A stretch of 61,987 nt of DNA from Pseudomonadota bacterium. GTDB lineage: Bacteria; Myxococcota_A; Polyangia; Polyangiales; Polyangiaceae. Position 1 is the first letter of the stretch. Each line of letters begins with the position of its first letter. Shown piece by piece: positions 16,298 through 25,635 of this stretch. Where the stretch lies: assembly GCA_023431345.1 (NCBI GenBank), contig JAEYWK010000079.1, forward strand, positions 1 through 61,987, in the 5' to 3' direction. The notes below the pieces were generated by a model. The model searched no databases. It was not told the DNA's origin and worked only from the letters and a program-made list of their open reading frames with translations. The translations under genes and the position numbers were made by a program.

Positions 16298-18703
16298 ATG
16301 CGCAAGAGCCTGCTTTCAGCCTTTCACCTCGGTTCCGGTCTGCTGGTCGCCTCCACCCTCTACTCCGCCTGTTCGACGCGGCCCGAGGGGCGCGAGGTCA
16401 TCCAGGCCAACCCCACGGGCGGAAGCGTGATGAGCGGCGGCGGAGCCTCGAACACGGCGGCCGGCGCGCAGGCCACCGGCGGCAGCGGGCAGAGCACGGG
16501 CGGCAGCGGAATCGGCATTGGCGGCAGCGGAATCGGCATTGGCGGCATGCCGGTCGTTGGCCAAGACGATCCGAGTTGCATGAGCTCGCCGCTGGTGCGA
16601 AAGCAGGTCCTCACCCCGGTGGACCCGAAGGTCAGCGCGATGCTCGGCACCCTCACGCGTGACGAGAAGCTGAAGATGTTGAGCGGCGGCCAGCGCCTCG
16701 CGGAGAACTGGTGGACGATCGATTTCGACGCCACCGGCGCGGAGAAGGTCGGTCTCAAGGACATGCCCATGCGCGACGGTCCGCGCGGCGTGCACCGGCT
16801 CGACAACGGCAAGTCGACGACGTTCGCGGTCCCGGAAGCTCGCGCCGCCGCCTTCGATATGGAGCTCGAGTACCGCGTGGGCGCAGCCGTCGCGGCCGAG
16901 ATGAAGGCCTTCAAGTACGACGTGATGCTCGCGCCGACGATGAACGTGCTGCGTCACCCCGGCTGGGGCCGCGCCCAAGAGACGTACGGCGAAGATCCGG
17001 TGCTGGTCGGCGACATGGCCACCGCTTTCGTGCTCGGCGTGCAAGACAACCAGGTCTTGGCGTGCCCCAAGCACTTCGCCGTCAACAACACCGAGGACAA
17101 CCGCGGCGACGGCGAGGGCGAGAACAACGTGAATATGGTGGTCGACGACCAGACGCTGCGCGAGAACTACCTGCGTCACTTTCAGACCGTCGTCGAGAAG
17201 GCAGACCCGGCCTGCATGATGGCCGCCTACAACCGCGTCAACGGCCTGCGCTGCACGCAGAACCCCACCCTGCTGATCGACATCGTCCGCAAAGATTGGC
17301 AGTGGACGGGCATGATGATCTCCGACTGGTGGGCGACGGTCGCCAACCAGGGCAACACGTCGATCAACGCCGGCCTCGATCTCGAGATGCCCGACAACAA
17401 CGCCTTCGGAGCCATCGACAACACGGTAGCGGCGACGCGCATCGACGAGGCCGCGGGCCGCATCCTGAATGCCCGCGTCAAGTTCGGCCACGACACGGAC
17501 GCCTACAAGAACGCCGCCGCCAATCCCGCCATCATCGATGATCCGCAGCACAAGGCGCTCGCGCTCGAGACGGCCGTCAAGGGCGCGGTGCTGCTCAAGA
17601 ACGACAACCTGCTCCCGCTAGGCGCCGCCGCCACGACCGCGGGGATGGGCAACGCCGAGGCGAAGACCATCGTGGTGCTCGGCCCCGACGCGGCCAAGCC
17701 CGACACGAACGTGAACACGATGGGCTACGCCTCCGGTCTCGGCGACCGCGGCAGCAGCGCGACGGTGCCGCCCTACGCCATCTCGTTCTTCGACGGCTTG
17801 AAGACGGCCGGCATGGCCAAGGGCGTGACGGTCACCACCGCCGCCGCCGCGAGCGCCGCCAATACGGCGGACATCGCCATCATCCCCGTCACCATGGCCT
17901 GGGAAGACGAAGGTGAAGGCTACAACGAGGGCAAAGATCGCCAAGATCTCACGCTCTCTGGCGCTCACCCGATCCACTGGGGCGCCACCAAGCCGGCCAA
18001 GTTCATCGCCGACGCCGTGGCCGTCAACCCGAACGTGATCGTCGTGCTGGCGGTGGGCAGCGCCATCGTGATGGAAGACTGGTACGCAGCCCCCAAGGCC
18101 ATCGTCCAGACCTTCTACCCGGGCCAAGAGGGCGGCACCGCGCTCGCTCAGCTCCTCTTCGGTGACAAGAACTTCTCGGGCAAGCTGCCGTTCACGGTCG
18201 CCAAGTCGCCCGACGACTATCCGCCTTTCCAGAATCAAACCGGCGGCGACGCGACGGTCGATTATTTCCACGGCTACCGCAAGATCGAGAAAGACGCGAA
18301 GACACCGCGCTTCTGGTTCGGCTTCGGCATGAGCTACAACCAGTACGTCTACGGCGACGTGAAGGTGCTGTGCAGCGCCGTCTCGGCCTCGGGCGCCGTC
18401 AACGTCGAGATTCCCGTCACCAACATGGGCAAAGTCGAGGGCGACGAGGTCGTTCAGCTGTACATCGGCTACCCCGGAACCCGAGCGGCGCGCCGTCCCA
18501 TCAAGGAGCTCAAGGCCTTCACCCGCGTGAACTTGAAGCCGGGTGAGACGAAGCCGGTGCAGTTCAGCGTCCCCGCGCGTGACTTCGCCTACTGGGATGC
18601 GACGCAGAAAGCTTGGGTCGTCGAGAAGGCCATGCACCAGGTGCTGGTCGGTCCGAGCGCCGATCCGGCGACGCTCAAGGCCGCTGAATTCACCGTCAAC
18701 TGA
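16298..18703 (+). CDS. GH3-family glycoside hydrolase (beta-glucosidase-like) lipoprotein
   Basis: This is an 801-residue exported glycosidase that should release terminal beta-linked sugars from oligosaccharides. A signal sequence ends at a lipobox-like YSAC (Cys25; the Tyr is atypical), followed by a Gly/Ser-rich tether with a perfect 7-residue duplication. The GH3 N-domain has MRDGPRGVHR, the substrate-binding CPKHFAVNNTEDNR and the nucleophile Asp343 in MISDWWA. The GH3 C-domain and a C-terminal fibronectin-III-like domain (DEVVQLYIGYPG onward) follow. AAGGGA before the ATG at 16298 supports this start. It is followed 8 bases later by a porin gene. The LacI-type operator upstream suggests sugar-responsive control. 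Confidence 0.92.
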   Translation: MRKSLLSAFHLGSGLLVASTLYSACSTRPEGREVIQANPTGGSVMSGGGASNTAAGAQATGGSGQSTGGSGIGIGGSGIGIGGMPVVGQDDPSCMSSPLVRKQVLTPVDPKVSAMLGTLTRDEKLKMLSGGQRLAENWWTIDFDATGAEKVGLKDMPMRDGPRGVHRLDNGKSTTFAVPEARAAAFDMELEYRVGAAVAAEMKAFKYDVMLAPTMNVLRHPGWGRAQETYGEDPVLVGDMATAFVLGVQDNQVLACPKHFAVNNTEDNRGDGEGENNVNMVVDDQTLRENYLRHFQTVVEKADPACMMAAYNRVNGLRCTQNPTLLIDIVRKDWQWTGMMISDWWATVANQGNTSINAGLDLEMPDNNAFGAIDNTVAATRIDEAAGRILNARVKFGHDTDAYKNAAANPAIIDDPQHKALALETAVKGAVLLKNDNLLPLGAAATTAGMGNAEAKTIVVLGPDAAKPDTNVNTMGYASGLGDRGSSATVPPYAISFFDGLKTAGMAKGVTVTTAAAASAANTADIAIIPVTMAWEDEGEGYNEGKDRQDLTLSGAHPIHWGATKPAKFIADAVAVNPNVIVVLAVGSAIVMEDWYAAPKAIVQTFYPGQEGGTALAQLLFGDKNFSGKLPFTVAKSPDDYPPFQNQTGGDATVDYFHGYRKIEKDAKTPRFWFGFGMSYNQYVYGDVKVLCSAVSASGAVNVEIPVTNMGKVEGDEVVQLYIGYPGTRAARRPIKELKAFTRVNLKPGETKPVQFSVPARDFAYWDATQKAWVVEKAMHQVLVGPSADPATLKAAEFTVN
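16502..16543 (+). repeat. 21-bp perfect tandem duplication in the GH3 linker
   Basis: The 21-base unit (16502-16522) is repeated exactly at 16523-16543, encoding the same seven Gly/Ser/Ile residues twice in the linker after the lipobox. It is probably a recent slippage product that lengthens the tether. Confidence 0.9.
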
Positions 18704-18711
18704 ACGCCGCC

Positions 18712-20130
18712 ATGCAGAACACTCTCGGGCTCCTTTGGACACGTGTATCCGCGCTCTCGCTCCTCACCAGCGCGCTCTGCCTAGTCGTCTCGCCTCACGC
18801 TCACGCGCAAGATGCGGACGCCGACGCCGCGAAGAACGCGGCGGAGGAAGAGGAAGAAGAGGAGGAGGGTGACGAGCCGCAGGCGCAGGGCGAGGTCGAG
18901 GCGAAAGCGGAGGCGAAGGTCGCCGTAGCGCCGACGGCCTCCGCCAGTGACACGGCCGCGAACGCGAGTGACGCTCCCGGGCTGGCCGACGATCACCTCG
19001 AGCGGCCCAACGGCTTCGTGATGCCGGCTCGCGCGAGCACGCTCGAATGGCACGGCGGTCTCGACGTGGATCCGACGTGGTCGCAGTACAGCTTCAGCAA
19101 CAACGGCGCGCCCACGCAGCAGTTCAACGAAATGCGCGGCCGCTTCGTGGCAGGGCCGACGGTCGAGCACCGCTTCGGTGACAACGAGCGCTGGTTCGTG
19201 CGCGCTCGCGGCGAGTTCGTGGTGTGGGTGCGCGAGACGACCAACTACCAAATCAACGCCGACGACGTCTTCGGCCAAGTCGGCAAGACGGGCGTGTGGG
19301 ATCTCAAGGTGGGTCGCTTCCGTCCCTGGCGCGTCTATCACAAGGGCGCGGGTTTCGACCTGTACACCATCGAAGATCAGGGCGCGTGCGCGGTCCGCGC
19401 CGGCCTCGACGGCGCCTGTAACCTCGACTCCGGGACCTTCGGCCCGCACACGTACGAGGTGAACTACATCTACGATCGCGAAGCGGTCGGTCGCGTCGGC
19501 GTCCACGTCTACCCCACGCCGTGGTCGGGGCTCGAGGTCGTGGGCACGCTCGGAAACAGCGGCAACACCAACGTCGTCGGTGGTCGCGCCGCGGCCCTCG
19601 TCCACTTCGACTTCTTGCGCGTCTCCGCGGCGGCCGAGTACCGCCAGCTCAAGCCGGGCAAGCCGAGCGAGACGTGCCCGAACTGCAACGTGAGCCGCTA
19701 CTACGGCTTCGGTGGCGGTGCCGAGGTGACGATCGCGCCGGTGGCCGCCGGTCTGAACATCGCGCAAGGCAACGACACGAAGTACAACCCCGTCAGCGGC
19801 GTGCTCGACACCATGGGCTCTCCGCAGCGCACCAGCATGGGCGGCTACGCCGAGGTCGATGTCGGCTCGCTCGCCATCGACCGCAGCCTGATTTTGGGCT
19901 TCGGCTTGAACCGCACCGAGCTGCTCGATGATCTTCAGAACTTCCAGCAGCACTATCAAGGCGCCGCTTACGCCGTCTTCCCGCTCGGCTTCGACGCGGC
20001 TTCGCTCAAGCTCGTCGCCAGCCAGGCCACCTACGACGTCGAGACGGTCGATGCCGTCACCGGTACCGTCTCGGCGCTCCCCACCGGCAAAATGACGGCT
20101 GTGCGCATGCGCTTCTCGTATCCCTTCTGA
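18712..20130 (+). CDS. outer-membrane beta-barrel protein (porin-like)
   Basis: This is a 472-residue outer-membrane protein. A signal peptide (cleavage near AHA-Q, residue 32) is followed by an acidic poly-Glu stretch (about 44-52) and an Ala/Glu-rich region. A barrel of alternating hydrophobic strands then runs to the end (YYGFGGGAEVTIAPVAAGLN, for example), finishing in Phe (RMRFSYPF), as outer-membrane proteins do. A small pair of Cys (ETCPNCNVS) lies in one loop. It starts 8 bases after the GH3 stop, so the two form an operon, probably for uptake of the sugars released. Whether it is a specific or general porin is not clear. Confidence 0.8.
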   Translation: MQNTLGLLWTRVSALSLLTSALCLVVSPHAHAQDADADAAKNAAEEEEEEEEGDEPQAQGEVEAKAEAKVAVAPTASASDTAANASDAPGLADDHLERPNGFVMPARASTLEWHGGLDVDPTWSQYSFSNNGAPTQQFNEMRGRFVAGPTVEHRFGDNERWFVRARGEFVVWVRETTNYQINADDVFGQVGKTGVWDLKVGRFRPWRVYHKGAGFDLYTIEDQGACAVRAGLDGACNLDSGTFGPHTYEVNYIYDREAVGRVGVHVYPTPWSGLEVVGTLGNSGNTNVVGGRAAALVHFDFLRVSAAAEYRQLKPGKPSETCPNCNVSRYYGFGGGAEVTIAPVAAGLNIAQGNDTKYNPVSGVLDTMGSPQRTSMGGYAEVDVGSLAIDRSLILGFGLNRTELLDDLQNFQQHYQGAAYAVFPLGFDAASLKLVASQATYDVETVDAVTGTVSALPTGKMTAVRMRFSYPF

Positions 20131-20268
20131 GCCGTCTCCCGCCCGCGCTCGCAGCGAGCCAGCGCGCGGGCGCGGCGCACACTTGGAGCCTTGGTTGAGC
20201 GCGCCACGGCGCGCCACGGGCCGATGTCTTGACAGCGGCCCGGCCGGCACCGGATACCTGACGGCTCG

Positions 20269-21633
20269 ATGGCGCACCGCACTGGCGCACCAGGCTCGTC
20301 GGGTCCCGCTGCCGGCGTGCGCGTGACGGTGGCGCGCGGCCAGACGCGCGAGACCTCGCGGCTATTTGTCGCCGGGGATGCTGAGCAGGTCGTCACGATC
20401 GGCGCGCAAGGGGACTGGCGGATCGCGGCCCCCGGCGTCGTCGGAGCTCATCTGCGGCTCGCCTTCGATGGGCGAAGGCTCTTCGCGGCCGCCGCGCAGG
20501 GCAGCGTGCTGCGCGGCAATCAAGCGCTGGGCGCGGAGTGGAGCGCGCTCGCGGAGGGTGACGAGCTGCGCTTCGGCTTCGCGCTCCTGCGCATTGGCGG
20601 AGACGGCTCGACCGAAGCGGCGCCGCTCCCACCTCCCCGCCGCAGCGTGCGCCGGCCGCTCGCGTGGGCGCTCGGGGCCTTGGGCATCTCGAGCGCAGCC
20701 TTCGTGCTCCTCCTCGTCGCGAACCGCGCGCCCCCCGAGCCAGCCACGAATGCGGTGGCCGCATCGACCGCGTCCAGCCCGCCCCCCGCGCTCTCGCTCC
20801 AGCCTGCTCGCGAAGAGCCGGCGCTCGCACCCGGCGACGCCGCGCAGACCGCTCCCCTCGAGCTGCTGCCGACGTCACCAGAGCCTGGTCTGCCGCTCAC
20901 GAGTCAGGAAGCCTTCTCCCCAGCGCCCCAGGGCGATCCATCCCCGCCCGCTCCTCCTCCAGTGGCGTTTGCGCAGAACATCGCCAACCGGCCGGTGCCG
21001 CGCATCGGGAGCCAGCCTTGGCTCATCTCCGAGGAATGGCGCGCGCACCACGATCGCCTGCTGAGAGCGGGGGGGCGCAGCTCGGCCAAGGTGATATTTC
21101 TCGGTGACTCGATCACGGAGGGTTGGTCGTCGGCCGCCGCCTACAAGGAGTACTTCGGCAAGTACTCGCCCATCAATTTGGGCATTGCCAGTGACACGAC
21201 GCAAAACGTGCTGTGGCGGATCCGGCATGGCGCGCTCGACGGCACAGGCCCGCTCGTCGTGGTCACCCTGGTCGGCATCAACAATCTAGCCGGCGGCTTC
21301 TCACCCCAAGCCACGGCCGATGGCCTACGCGCAGTGGTGACCGCCATTCAAGACAAGTTGCCGAACGCCAAGGTCCTCTTGCTCGGCGTGCTGCCGGCCC
21401 GTCAAGATGCGAGCAATCCCCTGCGCAAGAGCGTTCGTCAATGCAACGAGCTCTTGCACGCCCTGGCGCGACCCGCTCGCGTGGAGGTGTTGGACGTAGG
21501 CTCGGTTCTGCTCGAGCCTGACGGCAGCATCTCCAAGGCAACGCTGCGGGACTACCTGCATCCGACCCCCGCCGGCTACGAAAAGCTCAGCCGCAGCGTC
21601 GCGCCCAAGCTAGCTGAGCTCGCCGGCTACTGA
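20269..21633 (+). CDS. FHA-like domain, transmembrane segment and SGNH hydrolase fusion
   Basis: This 454-residue protein has an unusual domain order. Residues 17-110 resemble a (degenerate) FHA domain ending in LAEGDELRFGFALLRI. A membrane helix lies at 131-150, then a Pro/Ser-rich linker (150-235). The SGNH/GDSL esterase domain has block I FLGDSITEGW (Ser281), block II NLGIAS (Gly305), block III GINN (Asn338/339) and block V DYLHP (Asp428, His431), so the catalytic set is complete. The topology puts FHA in the cytoplasm and the esterase in the periplasm. SGNH enzymes deacylate lipids, sugars or peptidoglycan. It is convergent with the kinase gene, next to the T6SS genes. A role in wall remodelling for secretion is only a guess. 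Confidence 0.82.
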   Translation: MAHRTGAPGSSGPAAGVRVTVARGQTRETSRLFVAGDAEQVVTIGAQGDWRIAAPGVVGAHLRLAFDGRRLFAAAAQGSVLRGNQALGAEWSALAEGDELRFGFALLRIGGDGSTEAAPLPPPRRSVRRPLAWALGALGISSAAFVLLLVANRAPPEPATNAVAASTASSPPPALSLQPAREEPALAPGDAAQTAPLELLPTSPEPGLPLTSQEAFSPAPQGDPSPPAPPPVAFAQNIANRPVPRIGSQPWLISEEWRAHHDRLLRAGGRSSAKVIFLGDSITEGWSSAAAYKEYFGKYSPINLGIASDTTQNVLWRIRHGALDGTGPLVVVTLVGINNLAGGFSPQATADGLRAVVTAIQDKLPNAKVLLLGVLPARQDASNPLRKSVRQCNELLHALARPARVEVLDVGSVLLEPDGSISKATLRDYLHPTPAGYEKLSRSVAPKLAELAGY

Positions 21634-21648
21634 GCGCGGGCCAGATTC

Positions 21649-23145
21649 TCAGTAACCGTAGTCGCGACGGGGCTTGGCGGTGGTCGCGGGCTTCGCCGCG
21701 CTTCCCGTCGACGTGGAGGTCGAAGCGGCGGCGGCGCTGGGAGGAGAAGCGGAGGTAGCGGACGTTGCCGGCCGCGGTCGCGCTCCGCCCGCCTTGGGGG
21801 CGCGGGCCGTGCTGGGCCGAGCCGCCGTCGTCGGCGGCTTGCTCGGCTTCGCGTCTTCGGGCGGGCTCAACAGCGCCTGCGGATCGCCGAGAGGCGCGCT
21901 CGGCACGACGAGGTCAGTGGCGATGGGTGCCGCTGTCGTGGTGGCCTGCGTGGAGTCGGTTTGCGGAGTCGAGCCGGTTGACGCAGGCGCGCCGCTCTGC
22001 GGATTCGAAGAGGGCGATGAGGACCCCGCCGCGACGACGCCAGGCGGCGACGGGCTCCTGAACAGCGCGAAGGCGCCACCCGCCACCAGCAGGCCCAGCA
22101 CCACGCCGCCGATCATCAGCGGGCGCGACCGGGAAGGGGGACGAAAGGCGGTGACCGAGATCTTGGAGTCCGCCCAAGTTCCTGGGGTGGGAGCGAGCGA
22201 GCGAGTGGGTACGACCGTTCCGGCCGACTGCGCGGGCACGCCACCGCCCGTAATGCGGCGGCTCGCCACGACCGCGACGCCGCGCTGACCTGCCCAAACT
22301 TCCAGCGCTTGGAGAAACGACTCGGCCGAGTCGAAGCGGTGCTCGGGGGCGCGAGCCATGGCCGTCTCGATGATGCGCGCGAAGTCCTCATCGAGGTGGG
22401 GTGCGAGCTCGCGAATTGGCCGCGGCGCCTCGAGCACGATCTTGAACAGGAGATCGTTGACGTTCTGCGCGTCGAACGGCAGCTGACCCGTCACGGCTTC
22501 GTACAAGATCACGCCTACGGCGTAGAGATCACTGCGCGCGTCGGCATCTCGACTGCCGCGTGCTTGCTCCGGAGACAGGTAGCAGGGAGTGCCGACGACG
22601 ACTCCCGTCGCTGTCATCTGCATTCCATCGTCAGCGGAGAGCTGCTGAAACTTGGAGATGCCGAAATCGATGATCTTGATGAAGTCGGTGATGCCGGCCT
22701 TCTGTCGGAGGATGAAGATGTTCTCCGGCTTCAGGTCGCGGTGCACGACCCCCGCAGAGTGGGCGGCGGACAAGCCAACGAGCAGCTGACAGGCCAGCGG
22801 CACCACCGCCTGCGGGCTCAGCTGGCGCTCGCGCTCCAAGCGGTCCGCCAGCGTCTCCCCCTCCAGAAACTCGCAGACCATGTAGCGCGAGTGATCAGGC
22901 AGCGACCCAAAATCGTAAATTTCGAGGATGTGGTCGCTGCCGATGCGCGCGGCGGCCTGCGCCTCACGCTCGAAACGCGCGACGGCGTTCTCATTTTCAG
23001 CGACGCTGCCCAGCAGGACCTTCAGCGCGACCTTCCGGCCGATGACCAGATGTTCCGCTAAATAGACGGCGCCCATGCCCCCCTTTCCTAGAAGCTTGAC
23101 GACACGGTACTTTCCGTCGATGACCTGCCCAACCGCGACGGTCAA
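21649..23145 (-). CDS. transmembrane Ser/Thr protein kinase
   Basis: This is a 498-residue Hanks-type kinase. It has the glycine loop GKGGMG (20-25), Lys42, the catalytic loop HRDLKPEN (135-142, Asp137), DFG at 160-162, and SPEQA as the APE equivalent. Residues 290-340 form a juxtamembrane linker and 343-363 a membrane helix. The external part is rich in Pro, Ser, Thr and Ala without a recognisable sensor fold. It sits beside the T6SS FHA gene tagH. In Pseudomonas aeruginosa the kinase PpkA phosphorylates the FHA protein Fha1 to trigger T6SS assembly, so a similar job is plausible here. Myxobacteria carry very many such kinases, so the assignment to T6SS rests on position only. Confidence 0.92.
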   Translation of the reverse strand: MTVAVGQVIDGKYRVVKLLGKGGMGAVYLAEHLVIGRKVALKVLLGSVAENENAVARFEREAQAAARIGSDHILEIYDFGSLPDHSRYMVCEFLEGETLADRLERERQLSPQAVVPLACQLLVGLSAAHSAGVVHRDLKPENIFILRQKAGITDFIKIIDFGISKFQQLSADDGMQMTATGVVVGTPCYLSPEQARGSRDADARSDLYAVGVILYEAVTGQLPFDAQNVNDLLFKIVLEAPRPIRELAPHLDEDFARIIETAMARAPEHRFDSAESFLQALEVWAGQRGVAVVASRRITGGGVPAQSAGTVVPTRSLAPTPGTWADSKISVTAFRPPSRSRPLMIGGVVLGLLVAGGAFALFRSPSPPGVVAAGSSSPSSNPQSGAPASTGSTPQTDSTQATTTAAPIATDLVVPSAPLGDPQALLSPPEDAKPSKPPTTAARPSTARAPKAGGARPRPATSATSASPPSAAAASTSTSTGSAAKPATTAKPRRDYGY

Positions 23146-23184
23146 GGATTACCTTCCTCCGGCTCCACTCACTCTACCAGTACG

Positions 23185-24252
23185 ATGAAACCCGCACGAA
23201 CCTTCCGCAGTCTCATTGCGGCCGCAACGGCCTTGATGCTCCTTAGCGCGCCTCCTGCGGCGGCGCAAACCAAGGAGCAAAAGGCGGCCGCCAGGGCCGC
23301 TGCCGAGGCCGGGGGTGATGCCTTCGACGCCGGCAAGTGGGCGGACGCGGCCGATCTCTTCGAGCGCGCCGAGCGCTTGGTGCACGCTCCCCCCCACTTG
23401 CTTTTTGCAGCTCGGGCCCACGCCAAGCTGGGAAACCTGGTGCAGGCGCGCGAGCTGTACCTGGCGCTGACACGCGAAGAGCTGGGTGACAGCGCGCCCC
23501 GAGCGTTCAAGGACGCTCAGCAGATCGGCGCACGCGAGCTGGTCGACGTGGAGGCCCGCTTGCCGCACGTGTCGGTGGTCGTACAGGGAGCCGGGAAGCT
23601 GCCGATTCGAGTGACGCGAAACGGCGATGTCCTCGCGACCGAGCTGCTCGGCGTGCCGGTGCCTATCAACCCGGGCGATTACAGCTTCCAGGCCTTCGCG
23701 GACGGGATGGAGAGCACCGTGACGACGGTCAAGATTACCGACGGCGCGCGCGAGACGGTGCTGCTCACCCTGCGTCCCATCCCTGGTTGGCGGCCACCCG
23801 CGTCCGACGGCGCGGAGTCACCGGGAAACCGTGACGGCGCGCGCTCCGGCGGTAGTGGCACGGGTTCGGACTCGTCTGGCGGCGGCGGTTCGGGGCGACC
23901 GCTGCTCATCGGCTCGATCGCGAGCTTCGCCGTGGGCGCGGTGGGTGTCGGGTTGGGCCTCGTATTTTTCGACAAGTACGCCACCACGCGCGACGAGGCG
24001 TCGGCGCGCTACATCAATTGTAAGAGCGCCGACACCTGCCCCAAGGGCAGCCCCGAGGCGCTCGCGATAGCGGAGCTCGATTCGACACGCGACCGCCAGC
24101 TGGGCATGTCCATCGGCAGCCTCGCCGTCGGCGGGCTGGGCCTGGCCGGTGGCGTCACCTTGCTCATCCTCGACGCCAACCGGACTGAGTCCGCCGCCCA
24201 CGTGATGCCGGTCTTCGGCCTGAACCACGTCGGGCTACGCGGGCGGTTCTGA
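23185..24252 (+). CDS. secreted TPR/PEGA-type protein with C-terminal membrane segments
   Basis: This 355-residue protein has a signal peptide (cleavage near AAAQ, residue 28) and a TPR-like helical part (AGGDAFDAGKWADAADLFERAE and the following repeat) to about residue 115. A PEGA-like beta domain follows (VSVVVQGAGKLPIRVTRNG to about 195), then a Gly/Ser-rich linker and two hydrophobic segments (about 236-258 and 306-332). This layout is frequent next to Ser/Thr kinase genes in Myxococcota. It is divergent from the kinase, only 39 bases apart, so the two likely share a control region. The function is unknown; it may be a sensor or scaffold for the kinase. Confidence 0.75.
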   Translation: MKPARTFRSLIAAATALMLLSAPPAAAQTKEQKAAARAAAEAGGDAFDAGKWADAADLFERAERLVHAPPHLLFAARAHAKLGNLVQARELYLALTREELGDSAPRAFKDAQQIGARELVDVEARLPHVSVVVQGAGKLPIRVTRNGDVLATELLGVPVPINPGDYSFQAFADGMESTVTTVKITDGARETVLLTLRPIPGWRPPASDGAESPGNRDGARSGGSGTGSDSSGGGGSGRPLLIGSIASFAVGAVGVGLGLVFFDKYATTRDEASARYINCKSADTCPKGSPEALAIAELDSTRDRQLGMSIGSLAVGGLGLAGGVTLLILDANRTESAAHVMPVFGLNHVGLRGRF

Positions 24253-24270
24253 GCTCGCCCTCGCAGCGGC

Positions 24271-25515
24271 TCACTCGCGCGGCCCGGCTCCGGTGCGGTA
24301 CTGGCGGTACGCGGCCGTGAACTCCGGACCGAAGATCACCGAGAACGCCTGGCGCTCTTCCGAGAGCCCCTCGTAGATCTCGCAGTACCTGTTCCAGATG
24401 GCGCGGTGGCGCCCGAGCGAGAGTGGTCCCGTGCCCGCCTGCGCCTCGATGTTGGCGGGCGAGAGCTCTTCCAGAAGCGCGCCGACTCCTCGCATCACGC
24501 CCTCGAGCAGCGCCAGCTGATGGAGCATCAAGTCAGCGAGGATGCCCTCGACGGCTTGCGGTCCGTCGAGGAAGCGATCTTTGGGGTTCAAGAGGGCGGC
24601 GGCGAGGGCTTCCGGAGTGCGGGCCCCCTCCACCGCCGCGTAGGAAGGCGAGCGCTGCTGCGAGCGACGCGAGGCGTGCTGCAGATCGAAAGACGACATG
24701 AACTGCGCGTGCCCCTCGCGCAGGGGAACGAAGCTGCGACAGAACGCCTCCAGCGTGTCGTGAAGCTTGGTGATGAAGCGCGCGATGTCACCGGTGCTCT
24801 CCAGCGCTACCCCAGGCACCAGTGAGCCGACGAGCTCTTTCAAGCCGAGCAAGGCCATCGTCTCGGCGTCGAGCACCGGCAGCGCGCCGGTCGCCGTGCG
24901 CTCACCGCCCTGTCGCCCCGGCAGCGCCGGAGCTGCCGCGCCGGGAAAGGCATGCGCGGGTTGAAAGGCGCCCTGCGGCGAAGGCCCCAAGGGGGCTGGG
25001 CCCGTCAGCGGCAGGGGCGGCACGGCGCTCGGCGAATGCATGCCGCCGGGCAGCGGCGAATGAGCGGGCATACCCCCGTGCAGCGGGCCCGGCGGCAGCG
25101 AAGCGCCATGACCCATGGCGCTGGGGTTACCGACGATGTGCCCCGTGAAGTGCTGCACGCTGCGCGGGTCGAGCTCGACCATCTCCTCGAAGGCGAGCCT
25201 CACGACCACGTGCGCGCCGAAGAAGAACTCGAACCGGCTCGGCTGCAGGTCGACCGGCGCCATCGGGGTGATGCGGCTCGGCACCTGCGAACCGGACGTC
25301 AGCCAGACGCCGTTCTTGCTATTCAAATCCGTGATGCACAGCCGCCCGTCGATGTCCTCGACGCGAGCGTGGAAGCTGGACACGGCTGCGTGATTGAGCA
25401 CGAAGTCGTTGAGCCCGTTGCGACCGATGCGGATCGGCAGCGCCGACAAGCGCTTGGCCTCGCTGATGACTTTTCCCGTCAGGTCGAAGGCCGTGAGCAC
25501 GAAGACGCAGGTCAC
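24271..25515 (-). CDS. tagH: T6SS-associated FHA protein TagH
   Basis: This 414-residue protein has an N-terminal FHA domain (about 1-110) with the phosphothreonine-binding pattern IRIGRNGLNDFVL, SSFHARVE and LNSKNGVWL. A Pro/Gly-rich linker (about 130-210) and a C-terminal helical domain typical of T6SS FHA proteins follow. FHA domains bind phosphothreonine; in P. aeruginosa the homologue Fha1 promotes assembly when phosphorylated by PpkA. It is the last gene of the leftward tss operon, 120 bases after tagF, and lies near the transmembrane kinase. It is convergent with the PEGA-type gene. Confidence 0.9.
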   Translation of the reverse strand: MTCVFVLTAFDLTGKVISEAKRLSALPIRIGRNGLNDFVLNHAAVSSFHARVEDIDGRLCITDLNSKNGVWLTSGSQVPSRITPMAPVDLQPSRFEFFFGAHVVVRLAFEEMVELDPRSVQHFTGHIVGNPSAMGHGASLPPGPLHGGMPAHSPLPGGMHSPSAVPPLPLTGPAPLGPSPQGAFQPAHAFPGAAAPALPGRQGGERTATGALPVLDAETMALLGLKELVGSLVPGVALESTGDIARFITKLHDTLEAFCRSFVPLREGHAQFMSSFDLQHASRRSQQRSPSYAAVEGARTPEALAAALLNPKDRFLDGPQAVEGILADLMLHQLALLEGVMRGVGALLEELSPANIEAQAGTGPLSLGRHRAIWNRYCEIYEGLSEERQAFSVIFGPEFTAAYRQYRTGAGPRE

Positions 25516-25635
25516 GCCGCCAAGCCTACTGGTGAGGATCAGACCGGCACAAGGCGTCGAGCCAACTTTCGCCCGCCGCTGACGCCCGCCGCTCGCCCGT
25601 CATTCGACGAAACCGCCACCAGAGCGCCGCAGCTC

